DNA of 64,000 nt from contig LCFW01000002.1 in the NCBI GenBank assembly GCA_000999315.1, forward strand, positions 248,001 through 312,000. The letters run 5' to 3'. Source of the DNA: Candidatus Peregrinibacteria bacterium GW2011_GWF2_43_17 (GTDB taxonomy: Bacteria > Patescibacteriota > Gracilibacteria > UBA1369 > UBA12470). Of the stretch, positions 61,174 to 64,000 are shown piece after piece. Within the stretch, counting starts at the first letter, position 1. Each line of letters opens with the position of its first letter. Under the pieces are notes generated by a model. It did no database searches. It saw nothing but the letters and a program-made list of their open reading frames with translations, and was not told where the DNA came from. Both the position numbers and the translations under genes were made by a program.

Positions 61174-63120
61174 AAACTTATCCGCCATTTTTCTGGCATT
61201 TTTAATAAGTTCGCTATCTGAAAACGATGCGATCTTCAAATCCGGAATCCCGCTTTGCCTTATTCCGTAAACCTCGCCGGGTCCTCTTAATTTAAGGTCT
61301 ATTTCAGCCAAATCAAACCCGTTATGAGTACCTTCCAAGGCACTCAACCTGGCCATCCCATCCGGGGTATATTTCGACGCCAATAAGAAGCAATAAGACT
61401 GTTTTTCGCCTCTACCGACTCGCCCTCTGAATTGATGCAATTGCGATAAACCAAACCTTTCGGCACCTTCTATCATCATAATCGTGGCATTCGAAACATC
61501 CACTCCAACTTCGATAACCGAAGTTGAAACCAGCACGTCGGTTTTTCCGGACTTAAATTGAAACATGGCATCATCTTTTTCAGCAGAAGACATACGCCCA
61601 TGCAAAAGACCAACCTTCAAGTTTTTAAAAGGTCCTTCCGATAATTTTTCGAATTCAACCTTTGCGGACTTAACCTCTTCGAGATAATCGGACTCCTCAA
61701 CCAACGGACAAATAACGTAAACCTGATCGCCACCGTTTTTAACACGATCGTAAATCCATTTATAACAATCGGTTCGTTTATCCTCGGCGACAACTTTTGT
61801 AATAATTTTTTTCCTGGAAGGAGGCAATTCGTCAATAATCGAAACATCGAGATCGCCATAGAAAATCATAGCCAACGTCCTAGGAATCGGTGTCGCAGTC
61901 ATAGACAACAGGTGTGGGAATCCATGATTCGCCAATTTCCGCCTCTGTTCAACACCGAATCTATGTTGTTCGTCAACTATCGCAAGCCCCAGTTTTTTAA
62001 ATTTCACTTTGTCTTGTATCAAAGCGTGAGTCCCTATTACCACATCAACCTTTCCCCCGAATATTTTGGAATAAATTTCATCCTTCTCCCCTACCGATCC
62101 GGTTAAAATTTCGGTACTAATGGAGACTTTGTCAAACAACTCGCGTAATTTCGAGAAATGTTGTTTTGCCAAAACCTCGGTTGGAACCATGAAAGCCACT
62201 TGATAACCCGATTTAACAACATTCAAAGCCGCCAAAGCCGCAACGATGGTCTTTCCGGAGCCGACATCCCCTTGAAGTAATCTCAACATTGGCACTCCCC
62301 CACCCATATCGTTAAGCATCTCTATCAAACTTCGTCGTTGCGCTTTTGTAAGAGAAAAACCAAGATCCTCAACAAATTTTTTCATCGCCTCGTCAGCCCT
62401 TTCAATTACAAAACCGGAAGAGAACTTCTTGAAAGCGCGTCTGATTTTCAAAGCTTTCAACTGCAAAGAAAAAACCTCGTTAAACGCCAACCTTTTTCTA
62501 GCCCTTACGAGATCTTTTTGGGAAGAAGGAAAATGCACATTTTTTATCGCAAATCCAAGCTCGCACAAATCCATCTCTTTTTTAACCCAATCGGGCAAAG
62601 TATCGGGAACCGAATCGGCATATTTCAACAATGGATAAATTTTATCTCGAATCCATTTCGAAATCAGCCCCTCCGTTTCATGATAAACAGGTACAATTCG
62701 AGCGGTATGCAGCACGTTTTCTGAAACCGCCTCAACTTTCGGACTGGCAAAAACACTACGCCCTTTATCGTATTTGAGTTTGCCGGAAAAATAATACAAC
62801 CCGCCAACTTTCAAAATTCTCTCAAGATATCCTTGGTTAAACCAAATCACGGCAACACTGCCGGTACAGTCCGAAATGATTCCCTCCATAACGTGCATAC
62901 CGTTTTTACTCTTCCTGCCATGCAGAGATTTCACTCTGCCTTTGATAACATTCAACTGATCCAATTTCATATCCACAATAAGAACGGTATTCCGCTCATC
63001 CGTATAAGTACGAGGATAATAAGAAAGCAAATCAAAAATCGTCTTAACCCCCAAAGAAGACAAAAGGGAAATATGCTTTTTAGTGGTCCTTAAAACTTTA
63101 TCAAGCTTGGTATCGAGCAT
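61138..63120 (-). CDS. recG: ATP-dependent DNA helicase RecG
   Basis: RecG remodels stalled forks and Holliday junctions. The 660-residue protein is near the usual 690. An N-terminal wedge/OB domain (VKTIFDLLSYYPRTYTDER, GTVAVIWFNQGYL-like GSVAVIWFNQ) precedes helicase motifs: Walker A LLQGDVGSGKTIVA, VMVPTEVLA-like VPTEVLAKQHF, DEQHRFGVEQRR, SMTATPIPRT, and VLVSTSVIEVGVDVSNAT with QLHQFRGRVGRG. It lies 5 bases downstream of the PAS protein gene. Confidence 0.96.
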   Translation of the reverse strand: MLDTKLDKVLRTTKKHISLLSSLGVKTIFDLLSYYPRTYTDERNTVLIVDMKLDQLNVIKGRVKSLHGRKSKNGMHVMEGIISDCTGSVAVIWFNQGYLERILKVGGLYYFSGKLKYDKGRSVFASPKVEAVSENVLHTARIVPVYHETEGLISKWIRDKIYPLLKYADSVPDTLPDWVKKEMDLCELGFAIKNVHFPSSQKDLVRARKRLAFNEVFSLQLKALKIRRAFKKFSSGFVIERADEAMKKFVEDLGFSLTKAQRRSLIEMLNDMGGGVPMLRLLQGDVGSGKTIVAALAALNVVKSGYQVAFMVPTEVLAKQHFSKLRELFDKVSISTEILTGSVGEKDEIYSKIFGGKVDVVIGTHALIQDKVKFKKLGLAIVDEQHRFGVEQRRKLANHGFPHLLSMTATPIPRTLAMIFYGDLDVSIIDELPPSRKKIITKVVAEDKRTDCYKWIYDRVKNGGDQVYVICPLVEESDYLEEVKSAKVEFEKLSEGPFKNLKVGLLHGRMSSAEKDDAMFQFKSGKTDVLVSTSVIEVGVDVSNATIMMIEGAERFGLSQLHQFRGRVGRGEKQSYCFLLASKYTPDGMARLSALEGTHNGFDLAEIDLKLRGPGEVYGIRQSGIPDLKIASFSDSELIKNARKMADKFLTNQEASKKRS

Positions 63121-63125
63121 AAAAA

Positions 63126-64000
63126 TTACACGTTTTCATTCTTGCCCGCTATCGCGGAAGCACCGATAACATTACCATTTGCATCTTTAATTGGCGAGAT
63201 AGTCACATTGATATTTATCGCTTTTCCATCCGGAGTATTGTTGCTTTGTATTTCAATACCGCTTACAACTTCACCGCGAGACACTCTTCTGAACAAATCC
63301 GGTCTATGAGTTCGTAAATCACGCGGAATAATGGCGAAAAGATCCCTACCGATAACATCCGACGACTTATATCCGAACAACTCTTCCGCACCTTTATTCC
63401 ACAGAAATATTTTTCGATCTTTATCAATGCCGGCGATCCCACAACCAGCAGAGGCTATCAGGTTTTCCAAATATTGCTTCATCAACTCGATCTCTCTTTC
63501 CAAATTTACTCTCTTGGTAACATCGCGAAATACCCCTTCAACGCCTTTAACTTTGCCGCTCCGGTCCTTAAGTTCATTCGCGGTAACAGATACATATACC
63601 GGCGTACCATCTTTCTTTTTTAAGTTAACGATATAATCCTCCAGAAAACCTTTTTCCGGCAATTCGGAAAGGAAACTTTTTCTATCGAGAGGATTTACAT
63701 ACAAAGACAATATACTCATATCTGAAACCTCTTCGAAATCGAAATACCCAAGCATATTCAGAGCCGCTTTATTAAAAGCTTTTATTCTGCCATTCTCATC
63801 TGTCATATAAACTCCCATCTTCATCGAATCAAACAACTCCTTGTATTTTTCCTTAACGGCCTCCAGCTTGGCTTCGGCCTTCAAACTTTGATCAACATTA
63901 TGCAAAAATCCCGTAATGCTTTCCAAATCCAAATCGGCATCATAAGACGCAGTACTGTTTAACTCGAAATAAGTGGATTCTCCGGATTTCGATTTGATAC
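63126..64000 (-). CDS. Multi-PAS sensory protein (partial, start beyond window)
   Basis: The minus-strand frame is open to the window edge, giving 290 visible residues with no reliable start. The first visible stretch (SKSGESTYFELNS...ITGFLHNVDQSLKAEAKLE) looks like the end of one PAS/PAC unit. Two full PAS domains follow (KYKELFDSMKMGVYMTDENG to GVEGVFRDVTKR; YLENLIASAGCGIAGIDKDR to the stop). No kinase, GGDEF or other output domain follows, so any output is upstream or in a partner. recG follows 5 bases downstream. Confidence 0.85.
   Translation of the reverse strand, partial: IKSKSGESTYFELNSTASYDADLDLESITGFLHNVDQSLKAEAKLEAVKEKYKELFDSMKMGVYMTDENGRIKAFNKAALNMLGYFDFEEVSDMSILSLYVNPLDRKSFLSELPEKGFLEDYIVNLKKKDGTPVYVSVTANELKDRSGKVKGVEGVFRDVTKRVNLEREIELMKQYLENLIASAGCGIAGIDKDRKIFLWNKGAEELFGYKSSDVIGRDLFAIIPRDLRTHRPDLFRRVSRGEVVSGIEIQSNNTPDGKAININVTISPIKDANGNVIGASAIAGKNENV

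Noticed and set aside
1..64000. UGA read as glycine (code of Gracilibacteria/Absconditabacteria)
   Set aside because: TGA ends several clear genes such as tsaE, pgk and the Trm9-like gene, and conserved proteins have no internal TGA.
1..64000. CRISPR array
   Set aside because: No regularly spaced identical repeats of 24 to 40 bases with unique spacers were seen; the octamer arrays are far too short.

Overview
The window looks like a Candidate Phyla Radiation (Patescibacteria) chromosome, possibly a Peregrinibacteria-like lineage. The evidence is indirect. Genes are tightly packed and often overlap by 4 to 77 bases. Many leaders are A-rich and lack a clear Shine-Dalgarno motif. The 20-bp palindrome that reads as CLPAGR in translation, which I recall as common in CPR genomes, occurs once. 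A VirD4-like ATPase, giant anchored surface proteins and lone solute-binding proteins fit the same picture. TGA is used as a stop and long genes have no internal TGA, so this is not the UGA=Gly code of Gracilibacteria/Absconditabacteria. Retained ribosomal protein L9 and pieces of purine, riboflavin and NAD synthesis argue against the most reduced CPR lineages. No rRNA gene, CRISPR array, IS element or prophage was seen.

Layout. 1-1200: end of a membrane protein, tsaE and an HD hydrolase. 1235-12528 (minus): DUF5665 protein, dnaE, aspS, a VirD4-like ATPase, two unknown proteins and a secreted 3D-domain/peptidoglycan-binding protein. 12640-13950: an unusual tRNA-Leu locus in which a GIY-YIG nuclease gene lies between a broken copy of the tRNA 5' half and the intact tRNA, then two small unknown genes. 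14061-18000: a sigma-region-4/HARE protein, HIT protein, nadC-nadA. 18060-26798: valS, a 1705-residue surface beta-helix protein and a helical-repeat partner. 26813-30994: purA divergent from purC-purE-purB. 31063-35500: a protein with three W-G repeats, then a candidate T-box riboswitch and ileS. 35545-38735: holin-like membrane protein, secG, peptide-binding protein, rplI, ruvX. 38765-42123 (minus): pgk, ribH, ribE, serine hydrolase. 42235-46826: Cys-rich lipoprotein, ssb, glycosyltransferase, sugar-binding lipoprotein, O-antigen-ligase-like protein. 46750-54401: fmt, membrane proteins, uracil-DNA glycosylase, lepB, coaE, gatB, WecG/TagA transferase. 54398-56676: a Trm9-like methyltransferase divergent from elp3. 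56759-64000: a 1194-residue unknown protein, a probable structured RNA on the minus strand, a small leaderless gene, recG and a multi-PAS protein cut by the window edge.

Main themes. Translation and tRNA biology dominate: three tRNA synthetases, gatB, fmt, tsaE, tRNA-Leu, elp3, the Trm9-like gene and the T-box. Envelope building and scavenging come second. The strongest leads are (1) the nuclease/tRNA-Leu cassette that breaks at the wobble position, (2) a T-box with a very short Stem I before ileS, (3) a predicted bacterial Elp3/Trm9-like wobble-uridine pathway, and (4) an unidentified terminated structured RNA of about 300 nt. Several short dispersed intergenic repeat families also occur, including exact-period octamer arrays ending in CTAT.
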